From: Arenicola marina
Lineage: Eukaryota; Annelida; Polychaeta; Arenicolidae
Assembly: GCA_964019135.1 (NCBI GenBank)
Contig: OZ025265.1
Span: forward strand, 26,945,143 to 27,009,142
Length of the DNA: 64,000 nt
Reading direction: 5' to 3'
Shown: positions 32,502 through 43,766 of the stretch, piece by piece
Layout of the letters: each line of letters begins with the position of its first letter
Numbering within the stretch: the first letter of the stretch is position 1
Notes under the pieces: model-generated
The model's input: only the letters and a program-made list of their open reading frames with translations
The model's database searches: none
What the model was told of the DNA's origin: nothing
Position numbers and translations under genes: made by a program

Positions 32502-34148
32502 ATGGCGACTGGTGGGTCGGTACCCTCAACCTCGTCATTCTCGCTCCCTCCGCCAGTGAAAGAGCCGACCGAGACCCATGAGAACCCACACCACGGGGGT
32601 ATACCTGGTGACATGGCCGGGCAGGAGTCATCTGACGTAATGGAGAAGGATTGTGTCGGGCCCCAGTTGGAGCTACCGGATGACATGGCCGGACAGGACT
32701 CATCTCACGACAGCAAAGACAACGGGCAGGATTATTTCGTATCCCAGTTTGAACTACTTTCCGGGTGCATCAATCAGAGTTTGACTAAAACTGCAGTGGA
32801 TGTACGCGAACGTTATTTTAAAGACATTAAAGACTTGATTGGGGACATCGCGTCCGACGATGCCATTGACTACTGGATGGATAATCTGGAAATTGATATA
32901 TTAACGGACGCTGACCCGAACGACGGGAGTGATGAGAGGGTTACCAAAGCAAACAAACAGCGAATACAGCATGCGGAACTTAATGATTTGGCCGTTTTGT
33001 TTCTCAAAGCTCCAATAAATAGCAAATGTCCTGTGCCAGAGTATCTGACAGCCTCTGCGACATCTAAACGGTGTAAGGCTTTTCTCGCCGATAAAAGAGC
33101 TACAGACCAGTTAATGCTTATTACCTGCCAGAAACAGAAGGGTAAACGAAAGAAGTTCAGGACAATCAAATACGCTTTACAGGAATTGCGTTTCAAAGCG
33201 ATTTTAGAAGATCAGCAGTTTGCGAATTTCGACACAATTCCGGAATCGGTAGATTTCGTAAAGAGCGAATGGAAACTGGTGGTCCTTCACGCAGGTCTAG
33301 AAAGCAAGACGACCGAGAAAGGAGAAACCACAAGGTGTCTAGGCTGGCGTTCACAAGATGGAAGCGGAGACTTATTCCAGGATATGTGCAAACAAATCCA
33401 AAAGTTGTACAATGATTTCGAGAAAGACCAAGTCGGTAGACAACTGATAGCAGACTCATATATGAAGCTCCTCAATGTCCCAAAGAAGACTAAACTCACA
33501 ACTGTGGAGATCACTAGCGAAAGAGACGTAAATGCGCACATCACTCAGTTTATGAATGACGATGGCACCAAGTCTAAAATGGTGTTAGTGGTGTATAGTG
33601 GTCATGGCACCGATAATGGTGATATCTGCTTGAGAGACCATGTAGAGAAACAGATGACTTTCTTCGATGCATTACATAGATATTGCGGTGAGCAACCACG
33701 TTTGATAGATATGGTATGGGCGTGCTGTCATAGTTATTTGCGCATCGAGGAACAAGAAAAAGACTCTCGCATTCAAGTCATTCAACGGCACGTGTGGCAG
33801 TCGGATGCATATAGGTTTGAACCTGTGCCACCTGGGAGTCTCCGCAGTTTTCATCTAACATGCAAAGACCACCCAAAAACATGCTATTTATTAGGTCGTA
33901 TCAATGCCAGAGAGAAGCGGGGATGTATTTCGAGCGCATATAGCGACAATTTGCACACGTTTGCGAAGGAACAAAACAAGAAAAACTTTGGCAAAGGATC
34001 TGACATGTCGTCATCCGAGACGAGTATTCAGTCAACAAGCACGCAAGATACCAAGCAGCCCAGTGCCATAATGTCGGTTGCAAAGGGCATGGATGACCTT
34101 TATCTGCAAAAGGCGAAGCTCACAATAAAGCGACCCTTTACCCTATGA
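32502..34148 (+). CDS. Caspase-like (clan CD) protein, intronless, 548 aa
   Basis: The start is ATG 32502 in a strong context (cgccatgg), and the frame is unbroken for 548 codons. Residues 1-85 are acidic and low-complexity (DMAGQDSS-type repeats). Residues about 85-265 are probably helical with no match I recognise. From about residue 265 a caspase-like fold is suggested. Strand MVLVVYSGHG (His368) is followed about 40 residues later by PRLIDMVWACCHSY (Cys408/Cys409). These sit where caspases have their S-H-G and Q-A-C-R-G active-site segments. Clan CD enzymes (caspases, metacaspases, CHAT) use this His-Cys dyad. The substrate-pocket Arg/Asp residues cannot be assigned by eye. The last 50 residues are Ser/Thr-rich. 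It has no introns, unlike OLA1, and a truncated copy with 5' flank lies at 6.85-7.28 kb. A poly-A signal AATAAA lies at about 34831. The function, likely proteolytic, is inferred only from the fold. Confidence 0.7.
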   Translation: MATGGSVPSTSSFSLPPPVKEPTETHENPHHGGIPGDMAGQESSDVMEKDCVGPQLELPDDMAGQDSSHDSKDNGQDYFVSQFELLSGCINQSLTKTAVDVRERYFKDIKDLIGDIASDDAIDYWMDNLEIDILTDADPNDGSDERVTKANKQRIQHAELNDLAVLFLKAPINSKCPVPEYLTASATSKRCKAFLADKRATDQLMLITCQKQKGKRKKFRTIKYALQELRFKAILEDQQFANFDTIPESVDFVKSEWKLVVLHAGLESKTTEKGETTRCLGWRSQDGSGDLFQDMCKQIQKLYNDFEKDQVGRQLIADSYMKLLNVPKKTKLTTVEITSERDVNAHITQFMNDDGTKSKMVLVVYSGHGTDNGDICLRDHVEKQMTFFDALHRYCGEQPRLIDMVWACCHSYLRIEEQEKDSRIQVIQRHVWQSDAYRFEPVPPGSLRSFHLTCKDHPKTCYLLGRINAREKRGCISSAYSDNLHTFAKEQNKKNFGKGSDMSSSETSIQSTSTQDTKQPSAIMSVAKGMDDLYLQKAKLTIKRPFTL

Positions 34149-34159
34149 GATTGGCGTCG

Positions 34160-35500
34160 CGTTATCAGCAAAGGGGGTAAACGCTACGATGATCTATCAT
34201 TATAAGTATTAGATATAATTATGATAACGTGTATTTGTACACGCGTATTATGATATTAGGTAGTGTAAAGTTTACCTTAATGGTTGCGCCCCTATGTCAA
34301 TATCGTGTGTCTTGTGCTGTAGGAGACGGAGTGACTACTTAGGCCTCGTCTCTTTTTCATGTCCATCACAAAAATGATTGTACTGAAGGCTTAATTTCAA
34401 GTTCATGGAATTGTCTGAACTTCTCACAGAAGTTATCTAATATTTAATGGTCTCTTGATCATGACTACAATGTATGTGGAATTGATAACTAAATTAAATT
34501 AAGGTGATAAGCTTACATGTATATATATCGTATTAATCCAAATATGCATATATAGGCCCCCTATATGCCATAGATACAAGTATAGTGTAATGCAGGTTGT
34601 ATCTTTTTTTGCTATGCATAATAATTATTGTATAGAAACAACACATATTTTATAACTTGATGTGCCAGGGTGTAGTGTTCAACAGTGGCATAAAAGAAAT
34701 CACATGTCTAGGCTCTAGTTGTTTCTCCCACGCCCCCAATGCTCTGTGTATGTAACCAATCAAACGTTGCTAAATTTTTATGTAGAATACGCTTAACAAA
34801 GCTTTTTTTCTCAGAACATCTCATATTTGGAATAAATAGTGTGCGATTTTATGTTGCCTTTCTCATGTTTAAGAAATATATATCAGATTTCTATATTTTT
34901 TCTAATTTGAATAATTAGAATTCTTTTTGTGGCTTCTGTGTTGAAATGCTGAATAGTTTAGTTGTTTACATGTAGCGTCTATCTTGTTGCACAATTAGTT
35001 CCCTCCAGCAAGCTTACACTGGGTGATAATGTCGTTTTCGGTATGCTGTGCGATGTCGACTCGCCAAGACGTCCGCGCGCGAGAAAATAGTCCGCGCAGT
35101 TTTAAGTTGAAATTGTTGTTTTACAGGCTGAACGAGATATAAAACATATACATGATAGTCTTAGCATAGTTTTAGTCTGATTCAAATATAAGATGGCGCA
35201 TGTAAGTGCATTGCTTTAAGGCAAAGACCATAGCCTAATGGGTGATCCAGTAGTTTCTCGTGTCTATTATTGCCCGCACAAGACCGGGGTGGATCGAGGA
35301 ATTTGAAAAGGGGATGAGGATCCATTGAAACTTGCGCCCGGGGCAAGAGAGGTCCACGCCAAACCTCAGGTAGCGTTCCTCAAAAAGGGGAGGGGTGTCC
35401 AAATTATGGCCTAAATTTTGCATTAAAAACGGCATTCTTCCTCAAAAACGAAGGGGGGTCGGGTTCCCATGTCATATATATTTCTTATACGCTTAATTGA
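34160..35500. other. Downstream flank of the caspase-like gene, no further gene
   Basis: AT-rich, probably including the 3' UTR. At about 35287-35440 a diverged gcggatc-/cttgcgcccgg-type repeat fragment related to those at 53.5 kb appears. Confidence 0.5.
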
Positions 35501-35512
35501 CCCAAACCTAAA

Positions 35513-35563
35513 GTAGCACCGGGAGACCCACACCGTTGCCCCAGGGTGGTCTCCCGATGCTAC
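35513..35563. repeat. Hairpin, 16-bp stem
   Basis: GTAGCACCGGGAGACC at 35513-35528 pairs with GGTCTCCCGATGCTAC at 35548-35563, with one mismatch and a 19-nt loop. Confidence 0.85.
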
Positions 35564-35819
35564 GTCTAACGTAACGTTAAAATATAACGTTTTAATTTGC
35601 ACTCATATGATGATATATATGCAATGTCTACATAAAATGTACCTGAGAATAATGGTTGCACGTTTTATCTTGCAATCAGGATGATATTGCTTCAAATGTT
35701 TCCGTCAATTCGAAGGAAAACAGTGAAAAGACATTCAGAAGTTGAGTTGAGCTGAAAGTTGAACTCAACCCAACAAACGTGTCGTTTGTCTGACATGTCC
35801 CCTTCATGGAGAAATTAAG

Positions 35820-36255
35820 GAGGCCTGATTCCCGCCAAAATGCTCCCATAGGGTTCCTATGTTAAACTTTGGGAATTTTTTGCAGAAGAACTATGCGGAC
35901 GATGTTCAAAATTGAAACACCGTATATAAGGTACCTATGAGCCCAATACGTGAATTAATTTTGAGCGTCATTAAGTACAAACTCGGAACGCTATAGAGAT
36001 TTTGCCGATTTTTGTTCCTATCTATCAATGGTTAAGCGAATTGCGAAAAAATCCTGTGACCTTGACCTTTGACCTACATGGCCAATCTACGAACTTAGTC
36101 TGACGATTGCCATTCCGCATCTTTTTGTGAATTTGGAAGTCGATATCTTAAGGCATTCGAAAGATAATGCGTTACGTTACAAACGGACAGACACACATAC
36201 AGATTCACCGAACACACCGACATAAGACGAAAATTGGAAATTTTCGTCTTAAAAA
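35820..36255. repeat. Probable interspersed element (tgaccttgacctttgacct type)
   Basis: The sequence has a consensus-like character (ctgtgaccttgacctttgac, ggcattcgaaagataatgcg, cggacagacacacatacag) and ends in a short inverted motif (gacgaaaattggaaattttcgtc). There is no other copy in the window, so repeat status is inferred. Confidence 0.4.
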
Positions 36256-36259
36256 CGTA

Positions 36260-38740
36260 GCGGTTCTCGTGTAGATTGTACTTGGTATCACGCACTCAGC
36301 GACTTACTTTGCCATCACCATGCCTGCTCTACCCCCCGCCCTATCTCATCCTCGGCCCTGCCCCGTCCCCCGCCCTGACTCAGTCCTACCTGGTCCCCCC
36401 CCCATGGGCCCGCCTGCCTTCAGACTCCGAAACGCGAAACACACCCAGCATTGATCGTGATGTCAGTTGGATACAACGGTTACGACGGGCACACCCATCC
36501 AGGGCAAACATTGGGAGAGGTGACAAACCTGGGCCAGTCCCGATGGATGACAAACGTCCTGGTATAGAGCGCCCCAGTTAATAAAATAGAAAAACTTAGA
36601 TGAGAGATTCAAAAATCTGTATTTGCCATATACCTATATATATATATATATGCACTTCCGTAACCGTGACCTAAGCACAAGGAGAATCTAGGACCACATT
36701 GACACAGGGTATTCTACTGAGCTATAAAAGTCCCCATCTAGAATTTTGGTAAAAATCTCAACATTTTGTTGTTATGGCATTGCGATGAAATGAAACAGAA
36801 TTCCTTCAAGTTCTTTTACTTTAATAAAGTACTTAAAATAAAGTAATTAAAATTACTCACATGACCTGCGGTATACTTTGATATTTTTTATGGCCCGTCT
36901 GTTGGTAACGCCAGTCAATCTGAATACTCTGACAGTCTTCAATTTGGCGCGGCCGCTACGTCCGTCAAAATGATGAAAAGGGGCCTCCATATGCATACAT
37001 AGAAAGACCGTTGCCTGCATAAGCAGTTATTTCGCGAGGGGGCTGACAAAATATGCCGGGTCATAATTCAAAGGACTGAATGGCAGTCCCGGACACACGA
37101 GAATTTTCCTTTCATTTTGTTCAGCGTTCCTTCGCCTCTATAGTCTCGGCGTGGCCGGGTAGCCGCGGAATCTACGCCGACAGTTTGGAGGTAGGGGTAT
37201 TGTTTGCGGCAACCCCTCCTGCCGCGGTTGTTTTTGGGGCGCTACGCTCTGCTTGGCTGGAGAAGAATGGACAGAGAGAGAGAGAGGGAGAGCTGCGGTA
37301 TTAAAAGAGCCGCTATGAAAAACGTCGCCTCGCCTGATGGGCATTGAAGTCCCTCGCTATGATGACGATGATGATATGCTTAAGAGCGCTTCGCCTCCAC
37401 GCTCCGTCTGCGGCTGATATTAAAACGGTGCCCATTAAAGCAGCAACTGCATTTGAAGGCAATCCCTTTTCCACAAAATCTCATCATTTGTACTTATACT
37501 CTTACGGTAGAGACTACATATATACATATATATATATGTATGCTTCTTCTTGTATGTTGCGGATGGTTTCAACACGAACCATACTTGGATGTGTAGAAAG
37601 TACGGTAGGAAAAACGGCTGGGGTCTGAGGTGGGCGGAGGGTGGCTGGGTGGGTGGGTGGTAATGGGGGGGGGGGGCGAGTGAAGCATACCATTATATTG
37701 TGCGGTCGGCGCCGTGGCAAAAACGTCCAGTATGTGCATGAGCATCTATCTATATACCTGGAGTGGCTGATGTAGACATAGTTAGTGGAAGAAGAGAGCG
37801 GGGGGGGGGGGTGGGGGCAGGGAAGGCAGGCGGAGGGGGGCGGGGGGGGGGGGGGGAGCCGGCTATGTCATACTCGGCGATGTCGCTGCAACACTACCCG
37901 GCTCACAAAGGTCACAGTTCGTCGTGCAGACTGAATCTGAAATGAGTCTGTAACAACCTGACTACCTCCTTCTCCTCCCCCGCCTCCTCCGTCTCCATTA
38001 CCTCACCCCCCACCCCTTACCCCCTGCTCCCTGCCCCCTCATCCCTCCCCCATCCCCTGCCCAGTATATACCTGCCCGACCCGGGGCTTGACAGTGGATC
38101 TTTGTGAAATCAGCCAGGCATGTAGCGGTGAAAAGGACTTGGTCCCTTGGCAAGGAGAGTGGGGATATTACACGACACGGGAAAGCGCTCTGACTCATTC
38201 TGTCTTGGCTCTCAACTCACTCGGCTCATTCATTCTTTCATTCATTCATTCATCCATTCACTCATTCAATGAAAGTACTTTAAAACTTTAAAAGTAGGTT
38301 GAGTTGGCAACCAATATGTATAGACTTATGAACTCCTTCTAGTTCTTTCTCGAAAACTGACGCCCCAGTTTTTTCTTCTTCTTCACGCTACGTCATTTCT
38401 TCAATCTTCCTTTCTTTATGCGCACGCTCCTCAGTGTTTTGTCTTTGACAGCTTGGTTCGCCAGTGTGTTAGGATCCCCCGTCATCCCCAGCCCCCCTCC
38501 CCGTCACCACCACCCATCTCCGGTCCCCCCCCCCCAGCCCCCAGCCTTGCTGATTGTCTGGTGACAGATAAGACACCTTGCCATTACAGACACCATAGTT
38601 TGCGGTCCCTCGCAGTATGACACGGTGGTATATATATACACTCTCTTCCATCATGTTCGGGTTACATACATACCAACACCGAGAGGAAGGTGAATATTCC
38701 ATCCCGGTTGACAACGCTAGGCAATCCATTACTATGCGGT
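36260..38740. other. No gene recognised
   Basis: Includes a (TA)n at 36637-36652, a GA run near 37271, G runs at 37665-37677, 37800-37811 and 37840-37856, (CATT)n at 38227-38268 and a C run at 38525. Frames at 36276, 37080 and 37344 have no recognisable domain. Confidence 0.5.
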
Positions 38741-38804
38741 GTCAAACGTCCGAGGTATTCTATTGAAACAAAGTCTCAACCCTCCTATACACGCATACGT
38801 AAAG

Positions 38805-39100
38805 ATCTGCCCTGCATCAAACGCCCGAGCTGGTCCATCAAACTACATCCATAACCCGTACACCCATAAACACAGATACGTGTATCCACAACGATGTCAA
38901 GCGCTCGAGCTATTCCATCAAACTACATCCATAACCCATACACCCATAGACACAGATACGCCCCGTGTCCACAACGATGTCAAACGCCCACGCTATTCTA
39001 TCAAACTACATCCATAACCCATACACCCATAGACACAGATACGTCCCGTGTCCACAACGATCTCAAACGCCCGAGCTATTCCATCAAACTACATCCATGC
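38805..39100. repeat. 83-bp minisatellite, about 3.5 units
   Basis: Unit starts at 38886, 38969 and 39052, with a partial unit before. Shared words are catcaaactacatccataac, ccatacacccatagacacag and ccacaacgatgtcaa. Confidence 0.9.
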
Positions 39101-39109
39101 CCCAATATA

Positions 39110-40420
39110 CTGCATTGAAGTCACCTTCGACGTCCTCAAACTCAATCGAAGCACGCGCAAAACATAACGGTCAAAGCTGGGGAAGGTAGTGAAGGTTTAA
39201 CTCTCACAGTTGTGGACACGCACGTGATCACCCGCTTCACGGAACCTCCAGAGGTAAATAATCCCCATATTCCAGGATGCAGGCTTCAATGGTCGATCGA
39301 ACTGAACGTAAAGTCGCAGAATGGCATAAATGTAATTGATTTGGGTAAACAACTACCGATACATGTACCCTGGTTTAGGTAACCTAATTATTTGTTCGAC
39401 AAATTACATCATGAGAGTTCTTGGCATTTATATTCTTAACATATTTTGTGTCTCTTTATGTACCTCAGCCAAATGAATTTGTTATAGGCCTTTGTCTGAT
39501 TTCCAATTGCAAAATAAATATATGTTGAATCAAGTCGCAGAACGGTGCAAAAACACATTCCATAACACAATACAACTGGTATCAAACTACTTTTATAATT
39601 TGCCATTAATAAAGTTGTAATAAATACGGACTCTTAACTGAACCAACCGCTATATCACCTATGTCCGCCCCCCTAACTTATCTCTCTCTCCCATGTCCTC
39701 GTGACCCTCCCCGACCTCCCGAATCGTCCAATACTTTATGGGGGGGGGGGGGCAGGCCCGAGATTTTGTGACTCGCCAAGTGCTTTGTGGTTGTCACGAA
39801 AAGTGTCCCTGACAAAAGCGTGAAAAAATCCGTAATTACCATCAAGATCTCTTTTATCGCTACCTCGCATGTACGCGAACAGTTCGTATCCGTCTTAATG
39901 GTGTTTTTATTCCTTGTTTTATCTCCCACATCGCTATATATATATATATATTATATATATGCATATATATATATATATATATATACATATATATATGGCT
40001 TTGTCAGCCTCCGAGTCCGTCTGGCGTGTAGCTTCACTATAGAACACTTAGAAGGGAGATGTAAAGTCATCGCATAAGGGCACCCCATGGGTGTAACTCT
40101 GGCGTTGTAAAACGCGCAAATTCCTTCGTTGATGAGGTAAACTCTAAGGTTCTCTCCGGTTCTCTCAGCCGAAATATAACTGCCTAAAGATGGTATCTGT
40201 GACACTGTTTTCATGCCACTGTCACATCAACATGAGAAATATAAGATGGGCGTTACTTCGGTAAAAAGGAGTGAAGTAATTAACCAATTCATTATGTTAT
40301 TATGTTAGGAGACTCACTCATTGTAGCTCTAAGCATACCAGAGAGGCGCATCATAGCTGAATGACACCTGCATCTGGGCATCTTTCGTCCAACTCCTGAA
40401 CAATTTCGTGACTTTAGTTA
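39110..40420. other. No gene recognised; long (TA)n
   Basis: (TA)n occupies about 39935-39998, and a G run is at 39740. Nothing coding is recognised. Confidence 0.5.
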
Positions 40421-40423
40421 AGT

Positions 40424-40590
40424 CTAGGTCACACCTAGACCCCGGACCGGGGGTGACGCGGTTTTTCGACCTTCGAGGGGACCGTCGACGATTTTCATCC
40501 CAGATGACCCTGAATCACCCCGGACATGGTCCGGGGGTGATCCGGGGTGATGGTCCGGGATGGTCCGGCGTTAGTGTGACCCAGGTCTAG
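40424..40590. mobile_element. Short MITE-like inverted-repeat element, about 167 bp
   Basis: The left end (aggtcacacctagaccccgg, then acc) and the complement of the right end (gggtcacactaacgccggac) form imperfect TIRs. Between them, short ccggggtgatggtccgg-type units repeat. No coding capacity and no obvious target duplication. Confidence 0.55.
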
Positions 40591-40738
40591 CTTCCACGTC
40601 GTCAGACGCGGGCTGAAATACCCTTCCAGTTCATGAAATTATCCAGTAGCATTCTGGGTTTCTCGTGATTAAATGGGAAGATGCCAGGGTGGAATGGGCA
40701 ATTATGGCTCAGCTTGTAGGAACTAGCGCCCATTAGCC

Positions 40739-40926
40739 AAGGTCATGGCTATAAGGTCATGGCTATAAGGTCATGGCTATAAGACCATGGATACAAGGTC
40801 ATGGCTATAAGGTCATGGCTGCAAGTTCATGGTTATAAGGTCACGGCTACAAAGTCATGGCTATAAGGTCATGACTATAAGGTCATGGCTATAAGGTCAT
40901 GACTATAAAGTCATGGCTATAAGATC
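40739..40926. repeat. 14-bp tandem repeat, about 13 units
   Basis: The unit is ggtcatggctataa with scattered changes. Confidence 0.95.
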
Positions 40927-40929
40927 GTT

Positions 40930-42400
40930 ACTAAGCCCACGTGATGAATGAGAGCGGGAATGAGAGCAATGGCAAACGTTGTTAATGGGCCCACTCCGCT
41001 CTGTCAAGGTAAAGGGTAGCTCACACTGTGCCGGTTCATTGTCCCGGTTTACCCCGGTTCTGAAAACAGCAAGGTCACGGTTAAGATGGCTTAGTAATCC
41101 CTTAATTTTGCCGTATTGAAATAACAGCAATTCTCTCCTAAAGAATAAAATGGGTAATATAATTAATTGTGGCAACCTGGCCATAGTATCCGTAGCATTA
41201 GCTCATTGTAGAACCATGTTGGATTAAGTAACGGGTACAAACTTTCTACACGACGACCGGCTTGGTGACTCCTGGACATGGAAGTTAGTGAACACACACC
41301 ATGTGTAGGAACGACAGGGGGAGGGGGGGGGGGCGAATACTTAAATAGAGACTTAAACTGCCATCATTTACAGCAGAAGACATGGTAATTGAACGTCAAC
41401 CTGCACCACCGTATACACTGATACAGGTGCCACTTGGCCGTCACGGCTGGCACCTATCGACCCACCCTCCCACCAGAATTTGGCGGTAATGAAAACCTTA
41501 ATTTAAAAAAAGTTACTGCCGTCAGGAGCCATCGGCGGGGAGGGGGGGGGGGGGGGGGGTGGGAGAGGGGAGAAGCCACCTCACCCACCCACATGAGACC
41601 TATGTCCTCACAAGCGACAGGTGTTTCAATGGAGTTAGGGGGGCGGAGGGCGGGTAAAGGAGGAGGTGGAGACACCTGATCGAACAGGAAGCTTCGCTGC
41701 CGGATGGTCGTCGCGCCGCGTGGGTCAACAAGGTATGATCACATTCCTGCGCTGCCCACGCCGTCACCCACGCTGCGCATCGCCCCCCCCCCCTCCCCCA
41801 CCCCGCCCAACCCCCCGCCCCACGCTCTCTCCCCACCGACCGCCCCCCCTGACTCCTCAAACCCCCAACCCACGGGCGTCCCTTCCCCGACTGTGGCCAC
41901 CAGACAGACAGCCAAGCCGCGCCGTGCATGGTATCTCTTCTTATCCGCCGCAGCAGCATCCGGTCCGGATATGGCGATATAACGCCCAGCCGGCCATCGT
42001 GGACCCGGCCTTCGTGGACCTCACCCACCCCCCCCCCCCCCACCCCTCGCCTCGCCCTCCTTCCGCCCCAGCACCACATTCCATCCCATTTGGTAAATGA
42101 AGGACGGAGGGGTGCCGGGGTGGGGCGTGCGGGCAGGGGGGGGGGGGGGGCTGGAAATTGCGCTTCTCCGCATTGCGAAGCGGAAGTTACTCCCTTTACT
42201 CCGTATAAACGGACCCGCCGTTTGCAAACGTCCCACTGACCAACCATCTATCCTATGTTTCAATTAGAGCCGCTACGATCATAATATGTTCAAAGTAAGC
42301 ATTTATCATTATATATAATTGTTTCAACTTTTAATTATGAATGCTTGCTGAACAGCTTTTCTGAATGAATCAGGTAGAAACGTTTGATCAGGTGCCGCCA
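40930..42400. other. No gene; strongly G/C-run-rich DNA
   Basis: Long G or C runs occur at 41320, 41538-41558, 41781, 42030 and 42137-42149. Pro- and Gly-rich frames up to 215 codons on both strands overlap each other and reflect base composition. Confidence 0.55.
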
Positions 42401-42410
42401 ACACGGCATT

Positions 42411-42680
42411 TGATTGGTGACTGGTTGGTTGCATATTCAGGACGCTTTAACCACTTTTGGTCATATCGCGTCCATGGGAGAAGGAAGGGAGAGTGGAGCC
42501 ATGTCCCCGAGGGTAGCCCCCTAGTCTTTGCGAAGAAGGACATGGGATCTATATCCTGCGAATACACAGACATGGCCACAGCGGGGCTCGAACCACCGAT
42601 CCACGTGCCGTTAGGCTCTCAGGTGGCCAGAGCAATCAATGCGTGCGCTCTAACCCACTGAGCTATCGAGGCAGCCCCTT
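42411..42680 (-). repeat. tRNA-SINE, copy 3
   Basis: The complement matches the SINEs of OLA1 intron 4: the tail gtcctgaatatgcaaccaac, the body, and the head with gctcagtgg-like A box and gttcgagccc B box. It is the most complete minus-strand copy. Confidence 0.85.
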
Positions 42681-42689
42681 GATTGGTGA

Positions 42690-43731
42690 CTGCGGCTTGC
42701 GAGAGGTATCACGTCTCACTCCCTCTGACCAGGGATAACATGCATCCACCACGTGATCTCTGGATAGGAACACGATATATCTGCACATGTGAGGAGGTAC
42801 TGACGGACCGGTGCCATCTTCTTTCTTCCTCTCAATCAATATCGCTGTAATTTGTCCGATGGCCGGGGAAAGTGATGATATATTATACATGTATGTATGT
42901 ATATTGGGCGTTGAGTCATATGGAGTCGCGAGTGAGAGAAACCGTCACTTTAAGTGATTATAATTATTCTAATCTGTACCAGTAATTACAATTTTTGAAG
43001 ACATCGGGAGACGAGGTAATGACAATGCGTCAGCGCCAGCCATGTAGGCTCACACATTATTTTGTCCACCTGTTGCACATAACTTTCTTAGCGCGAGGGC
43101 AATTCACAAGCAAAACCCTCCAGTTTCAACACAATAAAGTCGAAAACCCTTAACGGAAAACAATGTCCAAACAGTTCAAGCCTTCTTCTTGAATACAATT
43201 ATCTTCACTGAAGCCTCTGTTTCGTGGCCCCGGCGGGTTGTCCACTGAAGGCATGCGGGCGATTCCCCGAGTGGGGGGCACTTCACCGTCACCTGCAGGG
43301 GCTCCGGCGGACCCCGAGCGAAACGACTCGCTAACAAATAGGGCAAGATGGCGGGCTCGCTCTGAGACAGAGCAAACAGGGGAAGACATCCTGCTCTGGC
43401 TTCTCTGTCTCTTTCTTATTCTTATTCCTCCCCCCACCCCCACGTTATATGTCTCTATCCCCTCCTCTCCCACATTTATATTTGTCCACCTATCACTTTA
43501 TCATCCCGTCTCTCTCGCTCTCTCTCTCTTTCTCTCTTAACCACCCGTTTACCTCCCCACTCTCTCACCTTGTGTCTGTCTGGTCTCTTTCATGTCTGCT
43601 CTACCCCCTGCCCTTCCATCACATCTCTAACTGCCCACCCCCCCCCCCTAATCCAACCCTCCATATAGCTTTATGCCTTGGCAGGCTGTCGGGCTGGCTG
43701 AGTGGCGGGCTGGCTGGCGGGCGGGCGGGCA

Positions 43732-43766
<35 letters not shown>

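Noticed and set aside
36276-36581. 101-codon plus frame
   Set aside because: Starts in a probable repeat end, Pro-rich through C runs, no domain or conserved feature.
41600-42263. 215-codon minus frame and overlapping Pro-rich plus frames
   Set aside because: Composition-driven in G/C-run DNA, no domain, no splice or codon support.
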